Assembly: GCF_017355835.1 (NCBI RefSeq)
Contig: NZ_JAFEWF010000005.1
Span: forward strand, 186,001 to 250,000
DNA: 64,000 nucleotides
DNA from: Desertivirga brevis
GTDB taxonomy: Bacteria; Bacteroidota; Bacteroidia; Sphingobacteriales; Sphingobacteriaceae
Direction of reading: 5' to 3'
Shown here: positions 26,015 through 34,600 of the stretch, piece after piece
Layout: every line of letters starts with the position of its first letter
How positions within the stretch are numbered: the first letter of the stretch is position 1
The notes under the pieces: generated by a model
The model's input: the letters and a program-made list of their open reading frames with translations, nothing else
What the model was told of the DNA's origin: nothing
Database searches by the model: none
Program-made: the position numbers and the translations under genes

Positions 26015-26833
26015 TTAGCTCCTGGGATTACAGATTGCTTCCTGGAATTTGAGATATTTTGAGGGACTAATCCGCAAGTAATGGTTAAAATCTTTGATCA
26101 GCTGGCTTTGATCATAATAACCACATTGATCAATGATCTCAAACCAATCAACCTTAGTGTTTTCACATGAAATGGTCTGAACCATTTGTATCGCTTTTAA
26201 GAACCGGGAGTAACGATACATTTCTTTCGAACTGTATCCAAAATGCTTTTTATGATTGACTTGTATATACCTCTCAGATAATTTATTCTTTCTGGAGATT
26301 TCTTTTATCGGACTGAAGGTGGTACGGTCAAATTGGGCAAGCTGTTCGGCAATCTCATTCCGGTTTCTTAAATAAGGTTTGGCGAAATCCAGTACCTTTT
26401 GAATCCGGTCAGTGTTGCTATCAATATCTTTTATTTCAGACCATAATGTAGTGAAGCAATCTTGGCTTATTAATTCGTCGGGGTGAACGGACAGCCCTTG
26501 GGTAAGATCTGCATTTCCGAAAAATCTAAAAAAGGCATCGTCTTTGAAATTGCAAACTAATATCTCTGCACCAATTGGCAATATATAGTTAAATGCTTGT
26601 TTTATAGGACCCAGGACTATGCACCTTTCAACCGTAATGAGCTCTCCGGTTTGGGAAATAAAGGATGCAGGAAGTCCAAAATTGAAAATCATGATGGTTT
26701 GGTACGAAGGCAATAATGTTTTTTCGATTACTTCACCCGACTTATTCTCGGCGCAATAAAAATGAGAAAAAACATCTTTAAAGTCTGGCAGAGTCGAGAT
26801 TCGGCAACTAGTATAACCTTCCATGTTTTCCAA
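26015..26833 (-). CDS. AraC-family transcriptional regulator
   Basis: This is a 272-residue protein. The N-terminal 150 residues form a sensor domain without recognised fold. The AraC-type double helix-turn-helix spans about 170-265, with YIQVNHKKHFGYSSKEMYRY, CGYYDQSQLIKDFNHYLRIS and the signature end PSKYLKF. The first helix-turn-helix is degenerate. It is upstream of the NmrA-like operon on the same strand, so control of that operon is a reasonable guess. Confidence 0.8.
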   Translation of the reverse strand: MENMEGYTSCRISTLPDFKDVFSHFYCAENKSGEVIEKTLLPSYQTIMIFNFGLPASFISQTGELITVERCIVLGPIKQAFNYILPIGAEILVCNFKDDAFFRFFGNADLTQGLSVHPDELISQDCFTTLWSEIKDIDSNTDRIQKVLDFAKPYLRNRNEIAEQLAQFDRTTFSPIKEISRKNKLSERYIQVNHKKHFGYSSKEMYRYSRFLKAIQMVQTISCENTKVDWFEIIDQCGYYDQSQLIKDFNHYLRISPSKYLKFQEAICNPRS

Positions 26834-27071
26834 TCTACTGAAAAATAAAGCGTTTGAAATTCTAAAAAACGAATAGGCAGTTCTTTTAGCATTGCAAAAT
26901 AAAGGCTTTTTTCAATAGCAAAGAAGCCAATGAATATTTTATTTTGACAAGGGATACGGTAAAAAGGCGAAGAAGTAGCACTTATGTAAATTCGGAAACA
27001 TTACCGGGGAGGAATGGTAAGAAAACGAAGCGGCGGATTATGTCCATTTTGTTATTTTTACCTGCAACCTT

Positions 27072-27656
27072 ATGTACGAACTGCTATTTAATAACTTCGA
27101 GAAAAACGGACTGGACTTGGACACTGCTGAAAGGGAGTTGATTCAGTCATTTTTCAAGCACAGGAAATACCGGAAAAACCAGTATGTAGTACAGCAGGGT
27201 GACGTATCCAAGTACGAAACCTTTGTCAACAAAGGTATGTTGAGGACGTACCTGGTGGACGATATAGGGCAGGAGCATACGATGAAGTTTAGTCCCGAAG
27301 ACTGGTGGGCCGGCGACTTGTATAGCTTTACAACTGGTAACCCAAGCAGTTATAATGTGCAGTGCCTGGAGGATACGGAAGTACTGCAGATCTCGCAGCC
27401 GGACATGGAGCTTTTATTTGCAAGGGTTCCGAAAATGAACCTTTATTTCAGGATACTTTATCGCAATTCAGTAATAGCGTATAACAGGAGGGTTGCAGCA
27501 ACACTATGTAACACTGCCCTTGAAAGATATTTGGAGTTTTTGAATAAGTATCCTCATATTCAGCAACGTGTACCTAATCATTTGATAGCCTCTTATCTCG
27601 GTATTGCTCCCCAAAGCCTAAGCCGGATACGGAAGCAGGTGCTGGTAAAAAGTTAA
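27072..27656 (+). CDS. Crp/Fnr-family regulator
   Basis: This 194-residue protein has a cyclic-nucleotide-binding-like beta barrel at about 20-120 (KYRKNQYVVQQGDVSKYETF, VNKGMLRTYLVDDIGQEHTM, WAGDLYSF) and a C-terminal helix-turn-helix with a shortened wing (IASYLGIAPQSLSRIRKQV). The typical cAMP-binding Glu/Arg pocket is not clear, so another ligand or none is likely. A truncated copy of its 5' third sits at 14241. DoxX and PhzF genes follow on the same strand after 234 bp. It may regulate them. Confidence 0.85.
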   Translation: MYELLFNNFEKNGLDLDTAERELIQSFFKHRKYRKNQYVVQQGDVSKYETFVNKGMLRTYLVDDIGQEHTMKFSPEDWWAGDLYSFTTGNPSSYNVQCLEDTEVLQISQPDMELLFARVPKMNLYFRILYRNSVIAYNRRVAATLCNTALERYLEFLNKYPHIQQRVPNHLIASYLGIAPQSLSRIRKQVLVKS

Positions 27657-27780
27657 CCTAGGTTAACAAAATTTCTTAACCTGGGCGTTCGCCCAAAATT
27701 CATCGTCTGCGGAAATTTGTAACAATAGATTTTCAGAAGCCTTGCATGCTTCGAGGAAAGCTCCAAAATACAATAGACAG

Positions 27781-27894
27781 ATGAAATCAAACACGTACAA
27801 GGAATGGGGTGAGAAAATCTGCACCCAGCTTCCGTTCAGGAATGGAAAAACGGAAAAATCATTAGTGAACAATTTATTTAACCTAAAAAAATGA
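27781..27894 (+). CDS. Possible 37-residue peptide before DoxX
   Basis: A short frame, MKSNTYKEWGEKICTQLPF and 18 more residues, ends with a TGA that overlaps the DoxX ATG (ATGA). The overlap suggests translational coupling, and the peptide could be a leader or a relic. No homology is recognised. Confidence 0.25.
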   Translation: MKSNTYKEWGEKICTQLPFRNGKTEKSLVNNLFNLKK

Positions 27895-28340
27895 GAGAGT
27901 TGATTTTTAAGACGGGCCAGTCCTATGCCCCTTTAGTTCTGAGAATTCTTTTAGCAGCAGTTCTTTTTCCCCACGGGGCGCAGAAACTGTTGGGCTGGTT
28001 CGGAGGATTCGGATTTAGTGGTACCATGAATTTCTTTACCGAAACAATGAGTATTCCCTGGATAATTAGTTTCCTGGTAATCGTTCTAGAGTTTTTCGGT
28101 CCGGTGCTGTTGCTGTTAGGACTGGCAACTAGACTGGTTAGTGGAGCAATAACCGTCCTTATGCTGGGTATTCTGCTTACCTCTCACATGGAATATGGCT
28201 TTTTTATGAACTGGTTTGGTAATCAAAAGGGAGAAGGTATAGAATACTTTATACTTTTTCTGGCCGGAACGATTTCCTTGTTCTTGTCAGGAGGAGGTTT
28301 ATGGTCAGCAGATAGGTTGATTTATAATACAAAGGACTAA
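27891..28340 (+). CDS. DoxX-family membrane protein
   Basis: This 149-residue protein has four membrane helices and the DoxX hallmarks: LRILLAAVLFPHGAQKLLGW near the N-terminus, GFGFSGTMNFF and a FFGPVLLLLGLATRL helix. DoxX-like proteins are often found with redox or sulfur enzymes and have unknown chemistry. The PhzF gene begins 4 bp after its stop, so the two form an operon. Confidence 0.85.
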   Translation: MRELIFKTGQSYAPLVLRILLAAVLFPHGAQKLLGWFGGFGFSGTMNFFTETMSIPWIISFLVIVLEFFGPVLLLLGLATRLVSGAITVLMLGILLTSHMEYGFFMNWFGNQKGEGIEYFILFLAGTISLFLSGGGLWSADRLIYNTKD

Positions 28341-28344
28341 TACA

Positions 28345-29205
28345 ATGAATGTACAGGTGAATATTGTAAACGCATTCAGCTATAATGAGGAGGGAGGAAA
28401 TAAAGCTGGTGTGGTGCTTGACGCAGACGACCTATCCAAGGAACAGAAGCAGGAGGTAGCCCGGAAAATTGGCCTTTCAGAAACAGCCTTTATAAGTAGA
28501 TCTGACCTTGCTGATTTTAAGCTTGAGTTTTTTACCCCAAGTCGCCAAATAGCTCATTGCGGTCACGCAACCATTGCAAGTTTTGCTTTTCTAAAGGAAA
28601 AGGGCAGAGTAGGGAACAAGAGTGCGACCAGTAAGGAGACGATTGACGGGATCAGGGAGATAAGGTTTTTAGATGGGGAAGTTTACATGGAACAGAAAAC
28701 TCCCATCTTTACTTACCCCGATCAAAGGGAAACAAAAATGATCTTGGACTCCCTGGGCTTGCATATGGTGCCTAACGTTCCTCCATGCTTCGTAAACACC
28801 GGAAACAGCTTCATGGTTCTGGACGTGGGGGATGAAGTTACTCTCAGAGGATTGGAACCGGACTATACAAAGATTACAGAGATTACCCAGCGAAATAATC
28901 TGATCGGGTACTATGTATTTTTCAAGAGTTTTGGCGACTTCGATGCCTCTGCAAGGATGTTTGCCCCGGCGTACGGGATAGAGGAGGAAGCTGCCACTGG
29001 TATGGCTGCTGGACCATTAGCGGCTTGGCTTTATGAATATGGGAAGAAAAAAGAGGAGTACAGGATAGCTCAGGGATACTTTATGAAGGAGCCTTCCCCC
29101 AGCCGTATCGCAGTAAAGCTTCAGGCGGAGAGTGCCCTAATAGCCTCCATGTTTGCTGGGGGAGAAGCTACCGTATCGGAGGTGAGATCAGTTGAGGTAT
29201 TTTGA
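28345..29205 (+). CDS. PhzF-family isomerase/epimerase-like protein
   Basis: This is a 286-residue protein of the PhzF/diaminopimelate epimerase fold. Recognised motifs are GGNKAGVVLDA near 17-27, LSETAFI with the catalytic Glu at 46, FTPSRQIAHCGHATIASFAF around 63-82, and EEEAATGMAAGPLAAWLY near 213-230. Most PhzF homologues outside phenazine clusters have unknown substrates, and there are no phz genes here. It follows DoxX by 4 bp. Confidence 0.9.
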   Translation: MNVQVNIVNAFSYNEEGGNKAGVVLDADDLSKEQKQEVARKIGLSETAFISRSDLADFKLEFFTPSRQIAHCGHATIASFAFLKEKGRVGNKSATSKETIDGIREIRFLDGEVYMEQKTPIFTYPDQRETKMILDSLGLHMVPNVPPCFVNTGNSFMVLDVGDEVTLRGLEPDYTKITEITQRNNLIGYYVFFKSFGDFDASARMFAPAYGIEEEAATGMAAGPLAAWLYEYGKKKEEYRIAQGYFMKEPSPSRIAVKLQAESALIASMFAGGEATVSEVRSVEVF

Positions 29206-29297
29206 GTCTTTCAATTGTTAAAAAAAGATCATGAATTATTACCTTTTTTGTAAATTAATATTCGCTCGTTTCAAACGAAAGGTACGAAGTTATGGTA

Positions 29298-29320
29298 GAT
29301 CTCCCGGCATGCGGGAGATC
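29298..29320. terminator. GC-rich hairpin between converging genes
   Basis: GATCTCCCG and CGGGAGATC form a perfect 9-bp stem with a 5-nt loop (GCATG). It stands between the PhzF gene (plus) and the plug-domain gene (minus) and probably stops both transcripts. T-runs are weak. Confidence 0.55.
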
Positions 29321-29378
29321 ATTTGCGCTGTAATCTTTACGAAATAACAGTTTGAGAAAAAACACCTCCATGAATTCC

Positions 29379-30545
29379 CTACATGTTCAGTTTGCCCATG
29401 TCTAACGTTGTTTCAGAGGGTGTGTAACCCCTTACTTGAAACACCTGCCTGTTAGCAGGAAGGTAATTAGCCTCGCCTCCACGCCGGGTATAAATTGCAA
29501 GGCCACCACCTCCACCTCCGGGAGCGCCGAAGAAAGGTGGGGGATATGCTTTTACGATTGCTATATCTGTTATGGGTATATTTGCAATATCCTGTGCCGA
29601 CACCCTCATCTCATTTATAAAAAACGTTACAGGTGAACCGCGCCACCTGGCCGTACCCCCATTAAAACCACCTGGTGCTATTTGCAAACCGGCGACTCTA
29701 CCCTGCAGGTAGGCGAAAATATCCGTAAAGCCTAATGCATTAGGGTCATCCATAATACTAATTAGCCGTTCGTTGCCGGATCGGAATAAGCCGCTGGCGT
29801 ATTCTTCATTGAACTGCTGAGCGGGACTTTTGGCGGTAGCCTTTACTACCACTGCCTGAAGTTCAATCCTTGGGCCTGCGAAACTAGTCTGTGGCGCTTT
29901 TACGGGCTGATCGAGTTTTGAACGTATTGCTGATGGTGGATTGCCCAGATAAAATACTCGTCCCGCTACTGCTAAAGGTTGATAAGTAGAATCGAGTAGA
30001 GTGCTTATGCGGATGTCTAGTTGCCGGTTAGTGTTTCCGGCATCGGAAAAGGCCATCAGTGCATTATCTTCAAATAGCCAGTTATTGATGGAGAACGTAC
30101 CGTTAGTTGCCACGGGAACTTCCTGGTAGTCCCACTCGCCAGTTTTGGTCAATAACATCGCTTGGATACTGCCTAATTTCTTTGCGTCCTGTATTTTACC
30201 TCTCACTTCGAAGAAGCGTTGCTGCAAACCTGCCAGAAGCGTGTATTTGCCTTTTGCCAGCGATTCAGGTAAATACAAAGCCCCGGAAGCCTGTCCTTTA
30301 ATCATAGGCCAGCGGAGATGTGTACGCAGTCCTTGTTCGTTTTCAACAATCAGCTCCAGCGTTGCCAGGCCCTGATCTATTATCTTACCGCTGTTATCTT
30401 TGTAATCCACTTTTACAATTAAGGAATCCCCGGGCTGTAATACGTTCTTGTTCAGTTGTATATCCAGCTGGTTCCTGTTCTGTTGTGCCTGTAAGGTGAA
30501 CGTCATCAACAGGCAGGTAAAAAGGGATAAAATCGCGCTTCTCAT
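29379..30545 (-). CDS. Secreted protein with TonB plug-like domain and no barrel
   Basis: The protein has 388 residues. A signal peptide (LSLFTCLLMTFTLQAQ) is followed by a macroglobulin-like MG domain (about 25-110: LDIQLNKNVLQPGDSLIVKV) and further beta segments. Residues about 235-355 resemble the plug domain of SusC-type TonB receptors: DIFAYLQGRVAGLQIAPGG, SPVTFFINEMRVSAQDIANI, DIAIVKAYPPPFF, then a Gly-rich loop and LAIYTRRGG. No barrel follows. Similar MG-plus-plug proteins are known in Bacteroidota, where they have unknown function. Transcribed alone. Confidence 0.75.
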   Translation of the reverse strand: MRSAILSLFTCLLMTFTLQAQQNRNQLDIQLNKNVLQPGDSLIVKVDYKDNSGKIIDQGLATLELIVENEQGLRTHLRWPMIKGQASGALYLPESLAKGKYTLLAGLQQRFFEVRGKIQDAKKLGSIQAMLLTKTGEWDYQEVPVATNGTFSINNWLFEDNALMAFSDAGNTNRQLDIRISTLLDSTYQPLAVAGRVFYLGNPPSAIRSKLDQPVKAPQTSFAGPRIELQAVVVKATAKSPAQQFNEEYASGLFRSGNERLISIMDDPNALGFTDIFAYLQGRVAGLQIAPGGFNGGTARWRGSPVTFFINEMRVSAQDIANIPITDIAIVKAYPPPFFGAPGGGGGGLAIYTRRGGEANYLPANRQVFQVRGYTPSETTLDMGKLNM

Positions 30546-30808
30546 AATAATAAATTAAACAATATTGAGGCCAGACAGTGCTGACGAAATAGAAAAGAAA
30601 AATAAATTCAAAAGGGGACTGCTTTCGAAACGGCTAAGCAGCCAGAACAATCCCTCTGATTATTAATAAACGGTAGAAATGATTGAAAATTTTGAGATTT
30701 ACAGGAAAAACTTTAGTGGGCCGAAGCTCACAAACGGAGGGCTGGAAGGTTCGTAGTTCAAAGGTTCGGGACATTATTAGGAAGAACTTGGGGGAAGGGC
30801 TAAACAGC

Positions 30809-30829
30809 CATCTGATTTAAAATCAGATG
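30809..30829. terminator. Small perfect hairpin after the CDGSH gene
   Basis: CATCTGATT and AATCAGATG form a 9-bp stem with a 3-nt loop, 9 bp past the stop of the minus-strand CDGSH gene. There is no strong T-run, so termination is only likely by position. Confidence 0.4.
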
Positions 30830-30837
30830 ACTGGCGA

Positions 30838-31062
30838 CTAGACCTTTTTGGGTGGCAAATCAAATGCAATTGCTTCATGGTCAAAATGACCGTTGTGAGC
30901 TCCATCACAAAATGGTTTGTTCTTAGAAAGTCCGCAGCGACAGATAGATACTACGGTGCGGCCTTGCAAGCCATAAGAATTCCCATTCTTATCCACTATC
31001 TCGAAATCTCCTTCGATTCTAACAGAACCGTTATTGTTAATTGTAAGTTTTGTTGTTGCCAT
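30838..31062 (-). CDS. CDGSH iron-sulfur protein
   Basis: This 74-residue protein carries the mitoNEET-type 2Fe-2S motif C41-R-C43, S46-KNKPFC52-DGAH56 (3 Cys, 1 His). The N-terminal strands (KLTINNNGSVRIEGDFEIVD) fit the small bacterial CDGSH family. It likely carries electrons or labile iron-sulfur clusters. The ATG at 31062 is used because a promoter-like TTGT-N17-TACTTTTG lies directly before it. The frame is open to 31104. Confidence 0.9.
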   Translation of the reverse strand: MATTKLTINNNGSVRIEGDFEIVDKNGNSYGLQGRTVVSICRCGLSKNKPFCDGAHNGHFDHEAIAFDLPPKKV

Positions 31063-31075
31063 TATCTGTTTTGGG

Positions 31076-31104
31076 CAAAAGTAGAATAATGCATCGAAAT
31101 ACAA
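31076..31104 (-). promoter_or_regulatory. Promoter of the CDGSH gene (-33 TTGT, -7 TACTTTTG)
   Basis: On the minus strand TTGT is followed after 17 bp by TACTTTTG, a good match to the Bacteroidota -33 and -7 elements. The ATG is 13 bp further. It is the best-supported promoter of this window, and it means the mRNA has almost no leader. Confidence 0.55.
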
Positions 31105-31114
31105 GGATCTAAAT

Positions 31115-31342
31115 TTAGAATACCTTCCTCAGCAGATAGTCGAACGTAAACTTTGGTTCAAACCCTAAAATGCGTTTAGCTTTCTTAGTAACATAAACCC
31201 GGTCAATACTATCTGGGAAGGACCAGTTTTTAGACGCATAGATGGTTTCGGCTTTGGGATAAAGTTTTAAAATAGCCTCTTCAGGGTTTTCCACAACGGC
31301 CTTACCAAGCTTACCTGTCGACCCTGTTACTAATACTCTCAT
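31115..31342 (-). pseudogene. NAD-dependent epimerase with its middle deleted
   Basis: The 75 codons begin MRVLVTGSTGKLGKAVVEN, the Rossmann start of an extended SDR/epimerase, then jump in frame to the C-terminal end of such a protein: KAETIYASKNWSFPDSIDRV, KKAKRILGFEPKFTF. Family members have about 270-300 residues, so roughly 200 residues, including the catalytic Tyr-Lys, are missing. A single in-frame deletion explains it. It cannot be active. It lies 52 bp before the CDGSH gene. Confidence 0.8.
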
Positions 31343-31479
31343 TAGGACTTTTTTTCAAAAATATTTTAAAAAAAGCCACACCGTCCGTGTCTCCTGTCAA
31401 ATGGATTTTCTAAACACTCTCTTCCCCGATCCCTTCTTCTTTTAAATAGCGGTAACACTAATTAAATATTCACGAATGT

Positions 31480-34044
31480 TTAGGCTCTTTCTATTTGAGT
31501 TGTAATGGTTCTATCAGTGATTTTATCATCATCTGCCAGCATGATGGCTTTGCTGATAATCACGGAAAGTCCTGAATCTCCCTCAAAAGGTAGAAATAGT
31601 TTTTCAGTTGGATCTTTCCTAGAACGATCAGGAACAATACACAAATATTGGTCATTGGGCTCCATGAGGATGTTGGTACTACCCAAATGTATCTTATAAG
31701 TCCGCTTTTTACCTTTTACAATTAAGAACTTGTCTTTTAGCTCGGCTACTTTAGAAATCTTTAACCTGGGTAATAAGCGTTTAACTGTTTCCCTTCTGTT
31801 TTTAGCAACCTCAGACAATTCTCCAAAAGAGTACGAGCTCCAATATTCATGGTACCCGGGGAGCCCTCCATTATCTCGCCAAAGTGGATCATTTCCAACA
31901 CTTGACACTGCAACGAAAAGATCTACATCTCTCATCACTTCAGAAAAGACATGAACAGGTACCTCCGCTAATGGTACCGTTTCCCTGGTATTCTGATTTA
32001 AAAAGCGCACCTGATCTGTAGTAATATACCCGAAAATACCTGCGTCTGTTGCTTGTTCTCCATCTACAGGTATTGTCCAATATTGCGCGATGAGGCCTGA
32101 GGTAGGCAGAGTGGTAGAAGCAATACCATCTGCGCCGTTATCGAACTGCCCTTGGATCATATACCTCCAGTTTCGAGCTTTTGCCAATGGCATGAACTGA
32201 TGCTGTTTTAAGATATGGGCTGCCATCCGGTTACTGTAAACATTTGTGTTAACCTCAGCATCCGTTAACAAATACACTTCCCGGAAGGCTTGCTTTATTG
32301 GTTGGGTAATTTCTTTTCTGATCAATAATTGTCTCCAGGCTTTCACTTCCTCCGTTGAGGCTGTGGCAGGATGCCAGAGGCTGATGGAACACCCTTTGGG
32401 AAATTGAACCACTTCTCCACTGCTGTTGATCCAATTTGAGTCTAACCACAATAAATTTACCTGTTGGTCTTCCGTACTAAACGACCAAATAAGTTTCCTG
32501 GTAAGGAGGGAAAGTAGCCCGTGGTTGAAGTAGCAGTTGAAAAAGTGCTCAGCAGAGTATTTGGAAAGCATCTTGAAGTTATTGTCAAGGCGCTCCTTTT
32601 GGGCGCTCAAGCTTTGCTCTATTTGCTTAACCATTATCTTAACCTTCTTTAGCTCACCAGAATATTGTTCTTTCAAACTAGAGGGCTCTGCTTTTTGATA
32701 GCTGTTATCTTTCTTTCGCCATAGAACATTTACCTTCAATTTTTCTACACGAAGGACTGCAGTATAATCTCCTATTTCAATAGCTTTGGAAGCATCTACT
32801 AGACCGAAATCGTCGACCGACAGGTCTTCTAGATCCGAAACCGGAATTCGACGTTCCGCTGCAGCCATTTCTAAATTCTTTTCAATAATGCGAAGCGTAC
32901 TGGGAAGTTTAATTTTTACCCGTAATCGCGACAGTAAACCAATACCTTCAAGTCCCTCTGATTTTGCCAGTGCAACAACACAGGCATTTCCAACTACAGT
33001 ACAGATCTGCCCATGCCATGGTATTTTCTTATAACATTTATCAGCTAAGGAAGCTATTACTTCAAGAACGTCCCTTTCCGGAAAACAAGCCGCAACCCAA
33101 ACAAGTCCTTTCATGGTTTCTGCCGCCGGAGCAGAGATGAATTGGTATTGAAAATAAGGGCCCTCATCTGGTACTGTTGTTTCTGTTCCCTTAAAAGAGA
33201 TTAAAAATTCGGCTAAGTGAATAAATGCTTTCTTAAATTCAGGAAGTGCCTCTATACCTATTAATTTTTTAGCTTCCTGTAAATACTTTAGTGCCGGCTT
33301 TGAGCCGCTAGCTTTAGTGCTAAGGTTAATTATACTCAACCAAAGCTTTTTTTCGCTGCTGGTGAGGTTGTTGAGATATGAATTAGCAAATTCAACAAAA
33401 GGATCTTCGCCAGGAAACCGGAGTAGGTCTGTTTCATTCTTACTGGAATGCGTACCTAAAATTTCTCTGATAAGTCCTTTTATTTTATGATGTTCAACAT
33501 CTGAACAAAAGTCTGTGGAGCTTGTAAGTTTGGTATCAAGATCTGATAATACCTGTTTAAGATTCTCAGGGAGATCAGGGTTTTTATATTTTTTTGATAT
33601 TTGATTGAGAATACCTTGAAGCGGAACAAACACAGGATATTTACTCCGATTATTATACTTAATTGCAGCTCTTATTAATGCTTCCGACCTCTCATCGTCT
33701 GCTTGAGGGCGGCTCTTCATGATCTGCCCCATGAAAAGTCTTGCGACCCAAGATTTACGATAAGGTCTGTCGTCGCCTGTATAAGAGCTTGTTGTACTGT
33801 AAAAAGAGGCCGTGAATTTGGCCATATATAGGTAGAAATCTATTTTCTGGGCATCGTCAAAACAAGCAACAACCCTTTCATAGACTTCAAAATCATGATG
33901 TTTTAATTTCCACCAACTATCTTTTAAATTGCCTTCAACCACTGCTCGATCTAAGATTCCATCAAAAATTTCTTCAAAATTTTGTATTTCCTTAGCCTCG
34001 TTTGTTTTCACAAATAGGTTTTTGATAGTATCAGATATTCCCAT
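31480..34044 (-). CDS. DUF4132 protein
   Basis: The protein has 854 residues. The C-terminal half carries the DUF4132 pattern: LWHPATASTEEVKAWRQLL, ITQPIKQAFREVYLLTDAEV, SNRMAAHILKQHQF, and the late VPVHVFSEVMRDVDLFVAVS and NRRETVKRLLPRL. The N-terminal half is helical and HEAT-like. DUF4132 occurs in MolR/YehI-type proteins, often with a WGR domain, and its biochemical role is unknown. No WGR domain is seen here. The start at ATG 34044 lies one base after the TAA of the Gly-Gly-ending gene (TAA-A-ATG), so the two are translationally coupled. Confidence 0.8.
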   Translation of the reverse strand: MGISDTIKNLFVKTNEAKEIQNFEEIFDGILDRAVVEGNLKDSWWKLKHHDFEVYERVVACFDDAQKIDFYLYMAKFTASFYSTTSSYTGDDRPYRKSWVARLFMGQIMKSRPQADDERSEALIRAAIKYNNRSKYPVFVPLQGILNQISKKYKNPDLPENLKQVLSDLDTKLTSSTDFCSDVEHHKIKGLIREILGTHSSKNETDLLRFPGEDPFVEFANSYLNNLTSSEKKLWLSIINLSTKASGSKPALKYLQEAKKLIGIEALPEFKKAFIHLAEFLISFKGTETTVPDEGPYFQYQFISAPAAETMKGLVWVAACFPERDVLEVIASLADKCYKKIPWHGQICTVVGNACVVALAKSEGLEGIGLLSRLRVKIKLPSTLRIIEKNLEMAAAERRIPVSDLEDLSVDDFGLVDASKAIEIGDYTAVLRVEKLKVNVLWRKKDNSYQKAEPSSLKEQYSGELKKVKIMVKQIEQSLSAQKERLDNNFKMLSKYSAEHFFNCYFNHGLLSLLTRKLIWSFSTEDQQVNLLWLDSNWINSSGEVVQFPKGCSISLWHPATASTEEVKAWRQLLIRKEITQPIKQAFREVYLLTDAEVNTNVYSNRMAAHILKQHQFMPLAKARNWRYMIQGQFDNGADGIASTTLPTSGLIAQYWTIPVDGEQATDAGIFGYITTDQVRFLNQNTRETVPLAEVPVHVFSEVMRDVDLFVAVSSVGNDPLWRDNGGLPGYHEYWSSYSFGELSEVAKNRRETVKRLLPRLKISKVAELKDKFLIVKGKKRTYKIHLGSTNILMEPNDQYLCIVPDRSRKDPTEKLFLPFEGDSGLSVIISKAIMLADDDKITDRTITTQIERA

Positions 34045-34045
34045 T

Positions 34046-34447
34046 TTATCCGCCAACTAAAGGTGTTAGTTTTATAAAGCTTACTTCAGTGCGTTGGTTT
34101 ACCAGCACCTCTTGGTCCAGGTATTCAGCCTGATTATTATCTATCAAGACAAAGAAGCCGTTTTGTTGAAAAGCATCTAGCGCAGTGTAGATCTGCTGCT
34201 CTGGATCAATTTTCATATCTCTCTTCCTTAATCTGTACCCGTTCAACTCGGACTCAGAATCAGAAGGCTTCACTAACCCGTAATAAACCAGTGGTGATCT
34301 TTGATTATAATCTTGAACTTCTGCCGTTACTCGTGCCTCAATTATCTCCCTAACCGTAGTTCTTTCAGACGCTATTTGAATTTTTATCTCATTAAGGATG
34401 TTGCCTCCAATGGTTTCGTCTTTAATTGTAATAGTAAGGTTACTCAT
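34046..34447 (-). CDS. Beta-grasp-like protein ending in Gly-Gly
   Basis: This 133-residue protein starts with two predicted strands and a helix (NLTITIKDET, NEIKIQIASERT, TVREIIEARVTAEVQD), has a central insert (about 51-92), and ends FFVLIDNNQAEYLDQEVL, VNQRTEVSFIKLTPLVGG-stop. The last 35 residues run like MoaD/ThiS/ubiquitin-like proteins (FVLVNG, a DxxL turn, then a VxFI strand and PPVAGG end). The diglycine is the last two codons, needing no processing. Typical MoaD and ThiS have 65-85 residues, so this is larger. It is coupled to a DUF4132 gene. The fold is my inference from sequence pattern. No E1, E2 or JAB gene lies in the window. Confidence 0.6.
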   Translation of the reverse strand: MSNLTITIKDETIGGNILNEIKIQIASERTTVREIIEARVTAEVQDYNQRSPLVYYGLVKPSDSESELNGYRLRKRDMKIDPEQQIYTALDAFQQNGFFVLIDNNQAEYLDQEVLVNQRTEVSFIKLTPLVGG

Positions 34448-34600
34448 AAAACGTTTACTTGTCATGAAGCTACATATTTTCATTGAAATTTAAAATGAAT
34501 AGAAGATTAATAGACGTTAGGGCGAGGTTGGCGGTGGGTGAAGGTATTAGGGTGCGCTTATCGTTCGAAACAACCTTCGGTCAGGACGGGTTAAAGCAAC

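Noticed and set aside
34046..34447. Gly-Gly protein as ordinary MoaD or ThiS
   Set aside because: No moa, moe or thi gene lies near, and the protein is nearly twice the usual size. The gene is coupled to DUF4132 instead.
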